NCBI RefSeq assembly: GCF_002872335.1
Contig: NZ_NJAG01000007.1
Location: forward strand, 62,001-126,000
Direction: 5' to 3'
DNA from: Siphonobacter sp. BAB-5405
GTDB lineage: Bacteria > Bacteroidota > Bacteroidia > Cytophagales > Spirosomataceae
Length of the DNA stretch: 64,000 bases
The notes under the pieces were generated by a model. It did not search any database and was not told the origin of the DNA. It saw only the letters and a program-made list of their open reading frames with translations. The position numbers and the translations under genes are program-made. Below are positions 26,864 through 36,208 of the stretch, one piece after another (the stretch's first letter is position 1; each line of letters begins with the position of its first letter).

Positions 26864-27439
26864 TTACCTGCCTTTTCGCAGTTCGTCCTGCCATTCTTTC
26901 AGTTCTACCCAGCGGCCCTGCGTCGCCAGACGAGCCTGATCAGGCCAGGTCGTCGGGTCATGCATCTGGAATCGGGAACCGGCGGCATTCAGGATTTCTT
27001 TAATTCGCTCGGGCGAAACGGCGGCCAGCTGCGTAAAGCTGGAAATACCTTCATTATTTAACAGCTGCTCGATTTTGGGACCGATGCCTTCAATGACTTT
27101 CAGATCATCCGGTTCTTCGTACAAGATCGGAGCGGCGGTTCCGGTTGTAATTCCTGGAATACCTTCAATCGGCGTTATGTCCATCGGAATTTCCATCAAC
27201 GGCGGTTCTTCCACGACAATGGGAACGGGTGGTTTCGGCTTGGGCGGATTCGTCTTTGACTCGCGACAGTGCTCCAATTCTACCCGTTTGGTAGCGATTT
27301 GCATTTGCATCGTGTCGATCTTGCCGTGCAAGGCCCGGCGGCCCAGTAACCAGCCCAAACCAGCCACCAAACTCATAAACGCGACCGCTTCGAGTACGGC
27401 AATGGGAATATTCTGACTTAATGATTGTAGGAGTAACAT
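26864..27439 (-). CDS. Membrane-anchored helix-hairpin-helix protein (paralogue 1)
   Basis: A 191-residue protein with one N-terminal transmembrane helix (about residues 12-33) and a short coiled region (MQMQIATKRVELEHCRES). A Pro-rich linker (about 62-110) follows, and then a C-terminal helix-hairpin-helix unit with KVIEGIGPKIEQLLNNEGIS. The protein ends in AAGSRFQMHDPTTWPDQARL plus about 20 residues. This C-terminal layout recurs in many Bacteroidota proteins, some labelled L21-like, and is not characterised. It is a clear paralogue of the upstream gene 27467-28006 and the third gene of an OmpA-HhH-HhH unit. DNA binding by the hairpins is possible but unproven at a membrane location. Confidence 0.8.
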   Translation of the reverse strand: MLLLQSLSQNIPIAVLEAVAFMSLVAGLGWLLGRRALHGKIDTMQMQIATKRVELEHCRESKTNPPKPKPPVPIVVEEPPLMEIPMDITPIEGIPGITTGTAAPILYEEPDDLKVIEGIGPKIEQLLNNEGISSFTQLAAVSPERIKEILNAAGSRFQMHDPTTWPDQARLATQGRWVELKEWQDELRKGR

Positions 27440-27466
27440 AGTTGATGTCGAAGGATGAAGCTCTCT

Positions 27467-28006
27467 TTATTCTTTCCCCTTTTGCAATTCCTGTTGCCAG
27501 GCCCGAAGTTCATCCCACTTGCCTTCCTGAGCCAGGCGAGCCTGACGGGGCCAGGTATTGGGATCCTGAATCTGAAACCGGGAACCCGCCGCCCGCAGAA
27601 TGGACATTACATGCGAGGGTTCGGCTACGGCTAGCTGAGCAAACGTTTTGATGCCGGCCTCGTGCAGGAGCTTTTCAATCTTCGGGCCGATTCCTTCAAT
27701 TTTTTTGAGGTCATCTTCTTCGTGCGGTACGGCAGCAAATGGTTGTACGGCTTCTTCCGCGGGGGGAGCCACAATGGGTTCGGGCAGCGGGCCGGCGGTT
27801 CGAACCGTTGGCTTGGGTACGTACAGCCCTTTGTGACACTGATCCAGGTCAAACTCAATCTGGCGAATTTCCGCTTCGAGATGATGGAGTATATTCTTAC
27901 TTTTCAGAAATCCAATCAGGTACCCCAGGATACCCGCCCCCAGCAGAAAAAGCAAGTGTTGAAGCCACGCACTTTCCAGTTGTAAGGGATTAAAATGTTC
28001 ATACAT
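27467..28006 (-). CDS. Membrane-anchored helix-hairpin-helix protein (paralogue 2)
   Basis: A 179-residue protein with the same plan as its neighbour. It has a hydrophobic helix at about residues 15-34, a short coiled stretch (LEAEIRQIEFDLDQCHKG) and a Pro/Ala-rich linker. The C-terminal unit reads LKKIEGIGPKIEKLLHEAGI and ends AAGSRFQIQDPNTWPRQARL. The last 70 residues are far more alike between the two proteins than the N-terminal parts. The genes are 27 bp apart and 48 bp from the OmpA-like gene, in one direction, so they form one operon. Confidence 0.8.
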   Translation of the reverse strand: MYEHFNPLQLESAWLQHLLFLLGAGILGYLIGFLKSKNILHHLEAEIRQIEFDLDQCHKGLYVPKPTVRTAGPLPEPIVAPPAEEAVQPFAAVPHEEDDLKKIEGIGPKIEKLLHEAGIKTFAQLAVAEPSHVMSILRAAGSRFQIQDPNTWPRQARLAQEGKWDELRAWQQELQKGKE

Positions 28007-28054
28007 AATTGCAGTGATTTGAAGGATAAGTCAACCTGCCAAAATGGCTAGTGC

Positions 28055-29065
28055 TTACCTTTTTTGTTCCTGAACAACGATCGTAACCCGACGGTTGGCT
28101 TTTCTGCCCGCAGGCAGGGCATTATCGGCAATGGGTTGCGTTTCGCCCTTTCCATCGGTTACCAGCTGTTCGCTTTTCATGCCTTTCCGGATGAATTGTT
28201 TCTTTACCGCTTCCGCCCTACTTTTCGATAAACGCAGGTTATGATCGTCGGGCCCTTCGCTGTCGGTATGACCAATCAGCGTCAAGCGTTTATTTGGATG
28301 TTGTCTGAGGTATTTCTTCGCTTCCTCAAAAAATTTATCGTTGTCTTTTGTCCGAATAAACTGGTTACTACTAAGCGGGAAATACAAATCCATGGGTTTG
28401 AAAATCCCATCGTACGTCGCAGCAGCGGCCAGCTCTTCTTCGTTTTGTCCCTTCGGTGCTCGTAATACGGGAGCAGGTTCAGTCGATTCAACAACGGCGG
28501 GTTCAGATACTGCCGGCTCGGCTACGCTGGTTTCAGCAACTGTATTAGGAAGTTCGTTAGTACCCGCAAATGCAAACCCAGCTCCGTAAATGGAGTCAGC
28601 TGGACTAAAGGCCAGATCCAGTTGTTTAGCATCGATCCGCAACTGACTTGGTGAGACCCCAGCCTTCACGAAGTACTGACGGATGGCATCCGCCCGGGCT
28701 TGTCCCAGCGTAGGAAACGAAGTATTGTTTTCCTCAATGGATGAATAAAAGCCCGTAACGGTCAGCGTTTTCTTAGAATTCTCCTTTAAGTAACCCGCCA
28801 GTGCCTGTAATTGAGGCTCGACGGCTCCAGTCACGACTCGTCCGTTTGACCGGCCAAAACTCAGGTTGTTTTCGGAAGTAACGTGGAAATGAGAGCCGTC
28901 CTGAATATCCAGGGCAGGACTGATGAAGGCTTCCGACGATTCCGTTTTCGTAAGGGGTTTGGGGTTTCCATCACACAATTGTTTAATCTGACAGACGTGC
29001 CAGTAGGTCCCTCCGGCTATCCAGCCGATGAGTACCAGCCATGTCAGGGTTTTGGCGATTGACAT
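28055..29065 (-). CDS. OmpA family protein with a degenerate second OmpA-like domain
   Basis: A 336-residue protein with an N-terminal membrane anchor or uncleaved signal (about residues 8-27). A first OmpA-like domain at about 65-170 lacks the usual GHTD motif (it reads VTGFYSS). A linker follows, and then a complete OmpA-like peptidoglycan-binding domain from about residue 225. It shows LIGHTDSEGPDDHNLRLSKS with the diaminopimelate-contacting Asp, a following Arg, and GRKANRRVTIVV at the end. It would hold the envelope to peptidoglycan. It is the first gene of a trio with two membrane-bound HhH proteins. Confidence 0.85.
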   Translation of the reverse strand: MSIAKTLTWLVLIGWIAGGTYWHVCQIKQLCDGNPKPLTKTESSEAFISPALDIQDGSHFHVTSENNLSFGRSNGRVVTGAVEPQLQALAGYLKENSKKTLTVTGFYSSIEENNTSFPTLGQARADAIRQYFVKAGVSPSQLRIDAKQLDLAFSPADSIYGAGFAFAGTNELPNTVAETSVAEPAVSEPAVVESTEPAPVLRAPKGQNEEELAAAATYDGIFKPMDLYFPLSSNQFIRTKDNDKFFEEAKKYLRQHPNKRLTLIGHTDSEGPDDHNLRLSKSRAEAVKKQFIRKGMKSEQLVTDGKGETQPIADNALPAGRKANRRVTIVVQEQKR

Positions 29066-29304
29066 ACAGAAGGTTAGCTAATAAATGTACCGATAAACAT
29101 AAACTTGTTTTCTTAGACTAAGCTTCAGGATGTGGGAGTCATTCACGATTCGGAGCAGCGAAAAAAGACAGAAGCCTAATCGAAAGCAACAAGAATTGAA
29201 TGATAAATGCAAATTTACTTTCGATTCCAATCCTGCCTCGCTTTATCCAGGCATTTGGCAGAATCACTTAAAAAGCAACCGTATTTAACGGAAAAAGTTA
29301 TAAA

Positions 29305-29332
29305 AAAAGCCTCACCCGTAGGCGAGGCTTTT
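29305..29332 (-). terminator. Terminator of rho
   Basis: A 9-bp perfect outer stem (aaaagcctc / gaggctttt) followed on the minus strand by an eight-T run, 28 bp after the rho stop. It also ends the 290-bp gap before the OmpA-like gene; the rest of that gap is AT-rich and featureless. Confidence 0.9.
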
Positions 29333-29359
29333 CATATACGCTTATCGTAAGGTCAAATC

Positions 29360-31228
29360 TTAGCGATTCATTGACAACAGGAACTCTTCGTTCGAACGGG
29401 TACCTCTCATTTTTTCGAGCAGGAACTCCATCGATTCCACCGAGTTCATGTCGGACATATACTTCCGCAAAATCCAGACACGCTTGAGCGTTTCGGGATC
29501 CATGAGCAGGTCTTCGCGACGTGTACCCGAAGCTGGTACGTCGATGGCGGGGAACATCCGGCGGTTGGACAGTTTCCGGTCCAGCTGGAGTTCCATGTTA
29601 CCCGTACCTTTGAATTCTTCAAAGATTACCTCATCCATCCGGCTTCCGGTTTCGATCAGGGCCGTAGCGATGATCGTCAGCGAACCACCGTTTTCCACGT
29701 TACGGGCCGCTCCGAAGAAGCGTTTGGGTTTGTGTAAGGCGTTGGCATCTACCCCACCCGAGAGAATCTTACCGGAAGAGGGTACCACGGTGTTATACGC
29801 ACGGGCCAGACGCGTAATGGAATCCAGCAGAATTACGACATCGTGACCGCATTCGACCATTCGCTTGGCTTTTTCCAGGACCATGCTGGATACTTTCACG
29901 TGACGGTCCGCCTGTTCGTCGAAGGTAGAAGAAATCACTTCCGCCTTCACACTACGCTGCATATCAGTTACCTCCTCGGGACGTTCGTCAATCAGCAGAA
30001 TGATCAGGAACACTTCCGGGTGGTTACGGGCAATGGCGTTAGCGATTTCTTTCAGTAATACCGTTTTACCCGTTTTAGGCTGAGCAACGATCATCCCCCG
30101 CTGTCCTTTTCCAATCGGAGCGAACAAATCGAGAATACGGGTAGAATTTTCACGGCCCGAAGTAAACAGGTTCAGTTTTTCCGTCGGGAACAGCGGCGTC
30201 AGGTATTCGAATGGAATCCGATCCCGAATTTCCTCTGTCGTTTTTCCGTTTACGGACTCAACCCGTAACAGGGCAAAATACTTTTCTCCTTCTTTCGGCG
30301 GACGGATGGCTCCACGTACGGTATCCCCCGTTTTCAGGCCGAACAGCTTGATTTGGGAAGGAGACACGTAAATATCATCGGGGGAAGCCAGGTAATTGTA
30401 ATCCGCCGACCGCAGGAAACCGTATCCACCATCGGACATGATTTCGAGTACGCCTTCGTTTTCAATCAGGCCATCAAACTCCCGAATGTGCTGGTTATAG
30501 TTTCGCTTCACCTGCTGCTGCAATTGCTGCGAACGCGGGTTGGGCTGCAAAGGCTGACCACTTTCGTCAGTACGACCTTCACGGGGCTCACGGGTATTGG
30601 GACGATTCGGGTCAGGGCTTACCGGATTAACTGCCGGGGCCGATTCACTTTCCGAAGGCATCACTTCCATCGTGGACTGATACGCTTCATCCAATGAGAA
30701 ATCATTCGCCAATTCGGCGGGGATTTCCATTTCATCTACGGGTTCAAAACTAGCGTCCTGCTCTTCGTTTTCCGGAGCTACTGGAGCAGCCGAAACAGGA
30801 ATAGCAACGGGTACTTCTTCAGAAACACTGCCCCGCCGGATACGTGCCCGTTTATGGCGGTTTTCGGCTTCATTCTGGGCAGTAGTAGATGCTTCAACCG
30901 AAGCAGGCTCGGGCTGAGACGCGGGAGTCGCTGCAGCAGGGCTTTCTTGAACTTCTTCCTGAACTTCTGAACTTGAAGATTCCGTTTCGGAAACGGAAGG
31001 TGCAGCGGGCTCTTGGGCCGTTTTTCGTGTACGACGAGCCCGTGGTTTATCGGATGCTGCTGGCATAGGGGTAGGACTGGCCGGCTTCTCTTGGGAAGCC
31101 TGCCGCTCTAAAATTTTGGTAATGAGTTCGGATTTGGACAGTTGGGTTGGATTGGATATACTCAACTCCCTTGCGATTGCTCTCAATTCGGACAGCAGCC
31201 GCAAACTCAGCTCTTCTGATGTATACAT
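29360..31228 (-). CDS. rho: Transcription termination factor Rho
   Basis: A 622-residue RNA-dependent helicase that ends transcription. The Rho_N helical domain (about 1-45) is followed by an acidic, Pro/Ala/Ser/Glu-rich insertion of about 190 residues. Next comes the cold-shock-like RNA-binding domain ([15 protein letters not shown], then [17 protein letters not shown]). The ATPase has Walker [15 protein letters not shown] near residue 385 and Walker [13 protein letters not shown]. The ring-interface R loop region ([20 protein letters not shown]) is intact. The long insertion is normal for Bacteroidota and probably disordered. A promoter at 31403-31434 gives a leader of about 165 nt, which fits autoregulation. 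Confidence 0.97.
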   Translation of the reverse strand: MYTSEELSLRLLSELRAIARELSISNPTQLSKSELITKILERQASQEKPASPTPMPAASDKPRARRTRKTAQEPAAPSVSETESSSSEVQEEVQESPAAATPASQPEPASVEASTTAQNEAENRHKRARIRRGSVSEEVPVAIPVSAAPVAPENEEQDASFEPVDEMEIPAELANDFSLDEAYQSTMEVMPSESESAPAVNPVSPDPNRPNTREPREGRTDESGQPLQPNPRSQQLQQQVKRNYNQHIREFDGLIENEGVLEIMSDGGYGFLRSADYNYLASPDDIYVSPSQIKLFGLKTGDTVRGAIRPPKEGEKYFALLRVESVNGKTTEEIRDRIPFEYLTPLFPTEKLNLFTSGRENSTRILDLFAPIGKGQRGMIVAQPKTGKTVLLKEIANAIARNHPEVFLIILLIDERPEEVTDMQRSVKAEVISSTFDEQADRHVKVSSMVLEKAKRMVECGHDVVILLDSITRLARAYNTVVPSSGKILSGGVDANALHKPKRFFGAARNVENGGSLTIIATALIETGSRMDEVIFEEFKGTGNMELQLDRKLSNRRMFPAIDVPASGTRREDLLMDPETLKRVWILRKYMSDMNSVESMEFLLEKMRGTRSNEEFLLSMNR

Positions 31229-31402
31229 GAAAATTACGTATCAATCACGGCCGTGCCGGAATAGAATGAAACAGGATAGTCAGGCGAAATTGATAAATGC
31301 GTTGAGTTCTTTAGAATTCATTCACAGGAGGGTAAAAGCTACTACTGTCGGGGAAGAGGATGGTACCGGCTTCTGGGATGCGTCGCTGGGGTGAATGAAT
31401 TG

Positions 31403-31434
31403 CAAAGGTAAAATGTTCTTCAGCAATTTGTCAA
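31403..31434 (-). promoter_or_regulatory. Promoter of rho
   Basis: On the minus strand TTGAC (31430-31434) and TACCTTTG (31403-31410) are 19 nt apart, matching both elements of the Bacteroidota primary-sigma promoter. The start point would be near 31396, leaving a long untranslated leader. Confidence 0.6.
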
Positions 31435-31453
31435 TATCTCTATGTAAACTTTT

Positions 31454-32602
31454 TTAGGACAGCGAATTATCACTGACGGACTGGGTTTGAAAATCATTTT
31501 TAAGATTTACGGTGCTGATTGGGCTGGCAAAGCGAACGTCGTTTGCTTCGACAATCTGCATAATTTTAAAATTCAGCTCTTCCTTCACGCGATTAAACGT
31601 CCGGAAATCGCTGGTTTCTACGTGATAAATGATCAATACGTCAAATGACTGATCGCCGAAGGTATCGAAACGAACGCTTCCGGGCTTGCTTTTGGTAAAT
31701 TCATGGGCATCAATAGCGTCCTGAATCTGATCAATCACTTGCTTTAGAGTCGCCGCAGACGTTTTTAAATCCAGACGAATGGTGTACTTCGCTCGTCTGA
31801 ACTCCCGCTGACTCTGGTTTTCCAACATTTGAGAAACAATCAAGCGATTGGGAACGGTCATCATACTTCCGTCTACCGTGCGTATACGTGTACTGCGAAA
31901 CCCGATTTTTTCGACGTCGCCCATCGTCTGGCTAATCTGAATGGAATCGCCAACGACAAAGGATCCATCGGCAAAGATGGTAAAGGAAGCGATCAGGTTT
32001 TCGAGCGTTTCGCGGGCAGCCAGAGCGACCGCAATACCTCCAATACCCAACCCTGCAATCAGTGTCGCAACATCAATATTAAAAATCTTGCCTGTGATGA
32101 TTAATCCGGAAATTACCACCACCAGCACAATCAGAATGTCCTTCAGAAAAGGTACCAACTGATCGTCTACTCTGGTTTCGGTCCGTTCGGCCCTTCGTTT
32201 GAATACGACAGCCAGAAACTTAACGAAACGAATCACAGCCCACGTCAGGGCCAGGATAAGCAAACTTTTATAAATCCGGTAAAGGATGAGTCGAATGCCA
32301 AACTCGGTTTTGTGAGCTAAACCCCAGTGGATGGGAATACGGATCAGGTCGAAAGCAAAATACACCATGACCAGTAAAAAAACGTATTCCAGCGGACGGC
32401 GTAATAGTGCGACAAACTCCTGTACACTTACTTCGTTTTCCCGGGAGACCTTGCGAACGACGGCGAAAAGTACCTGGCTGAGTAATCGTCCAATGGGGCG
32501 ACGCAGTAAGGTACCGACTAGCAGAGTACCAATAAAACCAAAAAAATTGAACCAGTGATTACCTGGAAGTACTTTATTTAAAAATTCCTGAAACGGTTCC
32601 AT
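31454..32602 (-). CDS. Small-conductance mechanosensitive channel (MscS family)
   Basis: A 382-residue inner-membrane channel that would open under membrane tension to relieve osmotic shock. About four to five N-terminal hydrophobic helices end in the pore helix, seen as DVATLIAGLGIGGIAVALAA. The beta domain follows (FVVGDSIQISQTMGDVEKIG, then TRIRTVDGSMMTVPNRLI). The C-terminal alpha/beta domain is complete. It lies 24 bp after mobA and may be co-transcribed with the moaC-mobA pair. Confidence 0.9.
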   Translation of the reverse strand: MEPFQEFLNKVLPGNHWFNFFGFIGTLLVGTLLRRPIGRLLSQVLFAVVRKVSRENEVSVQEFVALLRRPLEYVFLLVMVYFAFDLIRIPIHWGLAHKTEFGIRLILYRIYKSLLILALTWAVIRFVKFLAVVFKRRAERTETRVDDQLVPFLKDILIVLVVVISGLIITGKIFNIDVATLIAGLGIGGIAVALAARETLENLIASFTIFADGSFVVGDSIQISQTMGDVEKIGFRSTRIRTVDGSMMTVPNRLIVSQMLENQSQREFRRAKYTIRLDLKTSAATLKQVIDQIQDAIDAHEFTKSKPGSVRFDTFGDQSFDVLIIYHVETSDFRTFNRVKEELNFKIMQIVEANDVRFASPISTVNLKNDFQTQSVSDNSLS

Positions 32603-32626
32603 TCGAACTGAACGGGATTGTAAGCC

Positions 32627-33232
32627 TTAGCACGACGAAGACGCCAGCTGCTCTTTCCAATACCGGTAGGCTTCGGGGGTATCAACGCTAATTAACTCTG
32701 AGGGCTGCGGGGGACACAGAAGTGTAACGTCGGAAGTTGTTAAAAATTTCCGCAAGCTTAAATGATTTTTTTCAAATAATAAGCGAATCAGCGAAAAACT
32801 CCTGGGTTCGTAAATCGTTACCAGGGGTTCCGGTAACGCATCAGCCCCGGCAAAAGCGGTTGCCAGGCTTGCGGGGTTACGATTTTGAACTAACGATTCA
32901 AGCGTAACGTGCTGAACGAGTGGCATATCCACTGCTAAGACCAACCAGGCTACGGAGGAATTGGTTCCGAAGGCCGTAAGTAATCCGCCCATGGGGCCCT
33001 TTTGGCAGGAATCAATCTGATAATTTCCCACGGATGGCCGTTGCTGCTCCGGATTTACGGATACGTATACGCATTCGCAGTATCGTTGCAGGCATTCATA
33101 AGCTCGTTTCCACTGCGGCTGGTTTCCGTACTGAAGCCAGGCTTTGTCCGTACCCATACGAGTACTTTGTCCGCCGCCCAGTACCAGTCCCCAGAGCGGT
33201 GGCGTCACCTCGGTATCGGGAAGTAAAGCCAT
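32627..33232 (-). CDS. mobA: Molybdenum cofactor guanylyltransferase
   Basis: A 201-residue nucleotidyltransferase that attaches GMP to molybdopterin. The signature GLVLGGGQSTRMGTDKAWL (GTP-binding loop) is near residue 16, and VLAVDMPLVQ supplies the metal-binding Asp. It starts 9 bp after moaC. Members of the wider family act on other substrates, but the link with moaC and the nearby moeA supports MobA. The C-terminus ends in SVDTPEAYRYWKE, typical. Confidence 0.88.
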   Translation of the reverse strand: MALLPDTEVTPPLWGLVLGGGQSTRMGTDKAWLQYGNQPQWKRAYECLQRYCECVYVSVNPEQQRPSVGNYQIDSCQKGPMGGLLTAFGTNSSVAWLVLAVDMPLVQHVTLESLVQNRNPASLATAFAGADALPEPLVTIYEPRSFSLIRLLFEKNHLSLRKFLTTSDVTLLCPPQPSELISVDTPEAYRYWKEQLASSSC

Positions 33233-33241
33233 AAGTGCGTA

Positions 33242-33712
33242 TTATTTTCCCTGAAAATCGGATTTACCTCCGGTTTTTTTCAGCAAACGGGTTTCCTCAA
33301 TGACGATCTCGTGGGAAAGGGCCTTACACATGTCGTACACGGTTAGAGCCGCAATGGTAGCTCCGGTGAGGGCTTCCATTTCTACGCCCGTTTTTGCTTC
33401 CAGGGCACAGGTACAGTCAATCTGCACCCGATCTTCAATGACTTCGATCTGAAATTTACAGGAATCGAGCCCCAGGGGATGACAGAATGGAATCAGTTCT
33501 GACGTTTTTTTGGCTCCCATCGTTCCGGCAATAATAGCCGTATGGAAAACGGGACCTTTCTTGGTACGAATGTCGCCATCCTGCAAGGCCGCCAGTACCG
33601 CCTCGGGCAGACGTACCACACTACGGGCCGTAGCCGTACGCCGCGTTACGGCTTTATCGCCCACGTCTACCATGGTTGGATTGGCCTGTTCGTCAAGATG
33701 AGTGAAGCTCAT
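33242..33712 (-). CDS. moaC: Cyclic pyranopterin monophosphate synthase
   Basis: A 156-residue MoaC that forms cyclic pyranopterin monophosphate with MoaA in molybdenum cofactor synthesis. Motifs are MVDVGDKAVTRRTATA, the GTMGAKKTSELIPFCHPLGL active-site stretch, and KTGVEMEALTGATIAALTVY with the catalytic Asp in the next MCKALS region. Length is normal. It is followed by mobA at 9 bp; moaA is not in the window. Confidence 0.95.
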   Translation of the reverse strand: MSFTHLDEQANPTMVDVGDKAVTRRTATARSVVRLPEAVLAALQDGDIRTKKGPVFHTAIIAGTMGAKKTSELIPFCHPLGLDSCKFQIEVIEDRVQIDCTCALEAKTGVEMEALTGATIAALTVYDMCKALSHEIVIEETRLLKKTGGKSDFQGK

Positions 33713-33739
33713 AAGTGTGTTTTCAAAAGTCGATAAAAA

Positions 33740-33774
33740 AACGCGTATCCGGGAGTCGCTCCCGGATACGCGTT
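33740..33774 (-). terminator. Terminator after the DPP-IV gene
   Basis: A perfect 15-bp stem (aacgcgtatccggga / tcccggatacgcgtt) with a 5-nt loop and TTTTTTATC on the minus strand, about 20 bp past the stop at 33796. Confidence 0.92.
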
Positions 33775-33795
33775 CAAATGTACTTTTTTTACGGA

Positions 33796-36009
33796 TTATC
33801 GGGCACCCGGAGGGCAGTTTTTCAGCAAAAAGTCCGTATAGGTTTTCGACAAATGCTGAGACGTTCCCTGACCTTCGGAAATACTGTGCGTCCGGTTCGG
33901 ATAAATCATCAGACTGAACAATTTACCGGCCTTGATCAGTTCGTTGATCAGTACCTCCGCATTCTGGTAATGGACGTTATCGTCGCCCGTACCGTGAATG
34001 TAGAGCAGGTTACCCTTCAGATTTTTCACGTGACTGATCGGTGAACCTTTCAGATAGTCGGCCTCGGCTTCTGCCGGAATACCCATGTAGCGTTCCTCGT
34101 AAATGTTGTCGTACAAATGCAGGTTCGAAATGGCCGCGATGGCGATACCGGTCTGATATACGTCAGGGTACTGCATCAGGGCATTCAGGGTGGACATCCC
34201 ACCCCCACTCCAGCCCCAGATGGCGATCCGGTCTTTATCGACGAAGGGCCATTTGATGATTTCCTGCGTGGCCAGAGCCTGGTCTTTGGCGTTGATAATG
34301 CCGTTGTTCCGGTAAATGGCTTTCCGCCACTCCCGACCCTTCGGAGCGGGCGTACCCCGGTTATCCAGTGAAATGTAGATGTATCCTTTGTCGGCCATAC
34401 TACCCTGAAACAGACGGTTGTAACCCACGCCAAACTGATCGGTTACCGTGGCCGAAGCGGGTTCGCCGTAGACATAAAACACTACCGGATACCGTTTGGT
34501 CGAATCAAAATTGGTCGGTTTCACCATCCAGCCGTCCATTACGGTTCCTTCAGCGGTTTTTACCTGGAAGAATTCGACTTTCATCCGGCCGGGTTTTAAT
34601 TCCGGCAGACTTTTGCCATCCGCGGCTTTGTGCGAAGGTAGACTGATGAAGCTCTGGGTCGGCTGCGTATTGGCCGAGGAAAAATCGTGCTGGGCCCACA
34701 AGCCGTTGGGAGAAATTTCATAGTCGTTCGTGCCTGCGTACGTGGCCGGGGTCAGGCGTTCAGCTTTTCCTTTACCGTTGAGCTTCAAGCGGTACAGATA
34801 CTGCTGCGTGGCGTTGGTGGGGGAAGCGGAAAAGTATACCCAACCGTTTTTCTCATCCACCGTATAGATTTTAATAATGTCGTAGGGTTCTGCCGAAACG
34901 AGCGTTTCCTTGCCCTCTTTCGTAACGCGGTACAATTGACGCCAGCCCCCTTTTTCGCTCAGGTACAGGAATTCCTTGTTACCGGCCAGCCAGTACCAGT
35001 TGGTCACTTCGCTTTCGGCCCAGTTACTACGAACGTCTACCCAGGCATCGTCCTTTTCGGTGTTGATGGCCTTCGCCGTTCCCGTCGTTCCATTGGCTAC
35101 GTAGAGCGTGCTAACCTGTTGACGACGGTTCAACTGCTGAATGAGCAGTTCCTGACTTCCCGGAATCCATTCCATGCGGGGCAGCAGGTTGTTGTCCGGC
35201 TCACCGGGAATTTGAATCGGTGTAATTTTTCCGGTGGCCACTTCTACCGTTTTCACAAACGTTGGAGACGGTTTCTCGCCTGCTTTCGGGTATTCAACGG
35301 GAACGTTAAAGGAGTACGTTGAATCCGTATTGTTGATCATCAGGAAGTTCCGGATCTTACGGGCATCCACCGTCCAGAACGCGATGTATTTGCCATCGGG
35401 CGACCAGCGGAAGCCATCGCGGCAGTCGAGTTCTTCTTCGTACACCCAATCGAAGGTACCATTGATCAAACGATCCGTACCGTCGGTAGTCAGGGCTTTG
35501 GCCGTTCCCGTACTCAGGTCTTCTACGTACAGGTTATGACCGGAAACGTAGGCCGCCTGCGTCCCGTTGGGCGAAAGCTTGGCAAACATCAGCGAGCTTT
35601 CGGGTCGCGACGCTCCGAGCTTTTTCAGGGAATTACTGGCCAGATCAAGCACGTAATAATCGCCCCGGGTCGGGTACCGCCATACACGTTTGGCATTGGT
35701 ATAGAGAACGGCTTTTTTGAGGGTAGGCAGGTAATCAAACGCCAGGACGCGAATGGGTTGCGTAGCTCCCTGCGGAATGAGCTGCTCTTTTTTAATGAGC
35801 GTCGTTTTCGTACCCGTTTTTACGTCAACCTGTACGAGCTCGCCACTCTGAAACTGCCAGTACGCATTTCCATCGGGCGACCAGTGAAACTTGCGGGCAT
35901 CCAGGATGGTCAGGGCCTGGGGGCCATACGGCTCGGTACTGGGCTGAGCCAGCGATACCACCGAAACCAGTAAAGTGATCAGGGGGATTAGGAAGGACTG
36001 TTTTCTCAT
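33796..36009 (-). CDS. Dipeptidyl-peptidase IV-like S9 family serine peptidase
   Basis: A 737-residue exported prolyl peptidase. A signal peptide (MRKQSFLIPLITLLVSVVSLAQ) is followed by an eight-bladed propeller, marked by FDWVYEEELDCRDGFRWSPD with the Glu pair that binds the peptide N-terminus. The C-terminal alpha/beta hydrolase has the nucleophile in WGWSGGGMS, the Asp in GTGDDNVHYQN and the His in YPNRTHSI. It would remove Xaa-Pro dipeptides in the periplasm for peptide nutrition. It is a single gene with a strong terminator. Confidence 0.95.
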   Translation of the reverse strand: MRKQSFLIPLITLLVSVVSLAQPSTEPYGPQALTILDARKFHWSPDGNAYWQFQSGELVQVDVKTGTKTTLIKKEQLIPQGATQPIRVLAFDYLPTLKKAVLYTNAKRVWRYPTRGDYYVLDLASNSLKKLGASRPESSLMFAKLSPNGTQAAYVSGHNLYVEDLSTGTAKALTTDGTDRLINGTFDWVYEEELDCRDGFRWSPDGKYIAFWTVDARKIRNFLMINNTDSTYSFNVPVEYPKAGEKPSPTFVKTVEVATGKITPIQIPGEPDNNLLPRMEWIPGSQELLIQQLNRRQQVSTLYVANGTTGTAKAINTEKDDAWVDVRSNWAESEVTNWYWLAGNKEFLYLSEKGGWRQLYRVTKEGKETLVSAEPYDIIKIYTVDEKNGWVYFSASPTNATQQYLYRLKLNGKGKAERLTPATYAGTNDYEISPNGLWAQHDFSSANTQPTQSFISLPSHKAADGKSLPELKPGRMKVEFFQVKTAEGTVMDGWMVKPTNFDSTKRYPVVFYVYGEPASATVTDQFGVGYNRLFQGSMADKGYIYISLDNRGTPAPKGREWRKAIYRNNGIINAKDQALATQEIIKWPFVDKDRIAIWGWSGGGMSTLNALMQYPDVYQTGIAIAAISNLHLYDNIYEERYMGIPAEAEADYLKGSPISHVKNLKGNLLYIHGTGDDNVHYQNAEVLINELIKAGKLFSLMIYPNRTHSISEGQGTSQHLSKTYTDFLLKNCPPGAR

Positions 36010-36151
36010 AAACTTGGTTTTGCATGTGTGACTGGAGCCGGTTCACCACGCTATCCTTATCAGATGGGGCCAGAGCGGTTTTCCGACGATCACAATTCCA
36101 CAAAGAGAACCAAGAAAATTAATATTTACAAAGCATTCGCCGACCGAAGCA

Positions 36152-36182
36152 TTGATTGAATAGACATCCTCTCCCATCTTTG
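36152..36182 (+). promoter_or_regulatory. Candidate promoter of moeA
   Basis: TTGA at 36152-36155 and CATCTTTG at 36175-36182, 19 nt apart, differ from the consensus by one base in the -7 box. The start point near 36188 fits initiation at the ATG at 36209. Confidence 0.4.
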
Positions 36183-36208
36183 AGTTTCATTTGTTCGCTG
36201 CTGCTCTT

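Noticed and set aside
34687-35322. 211-codon antisense frame within the DPP-IV gene
   Set aside because: It is antisense to a strongly conserved peptidase and has no recognisable domain.
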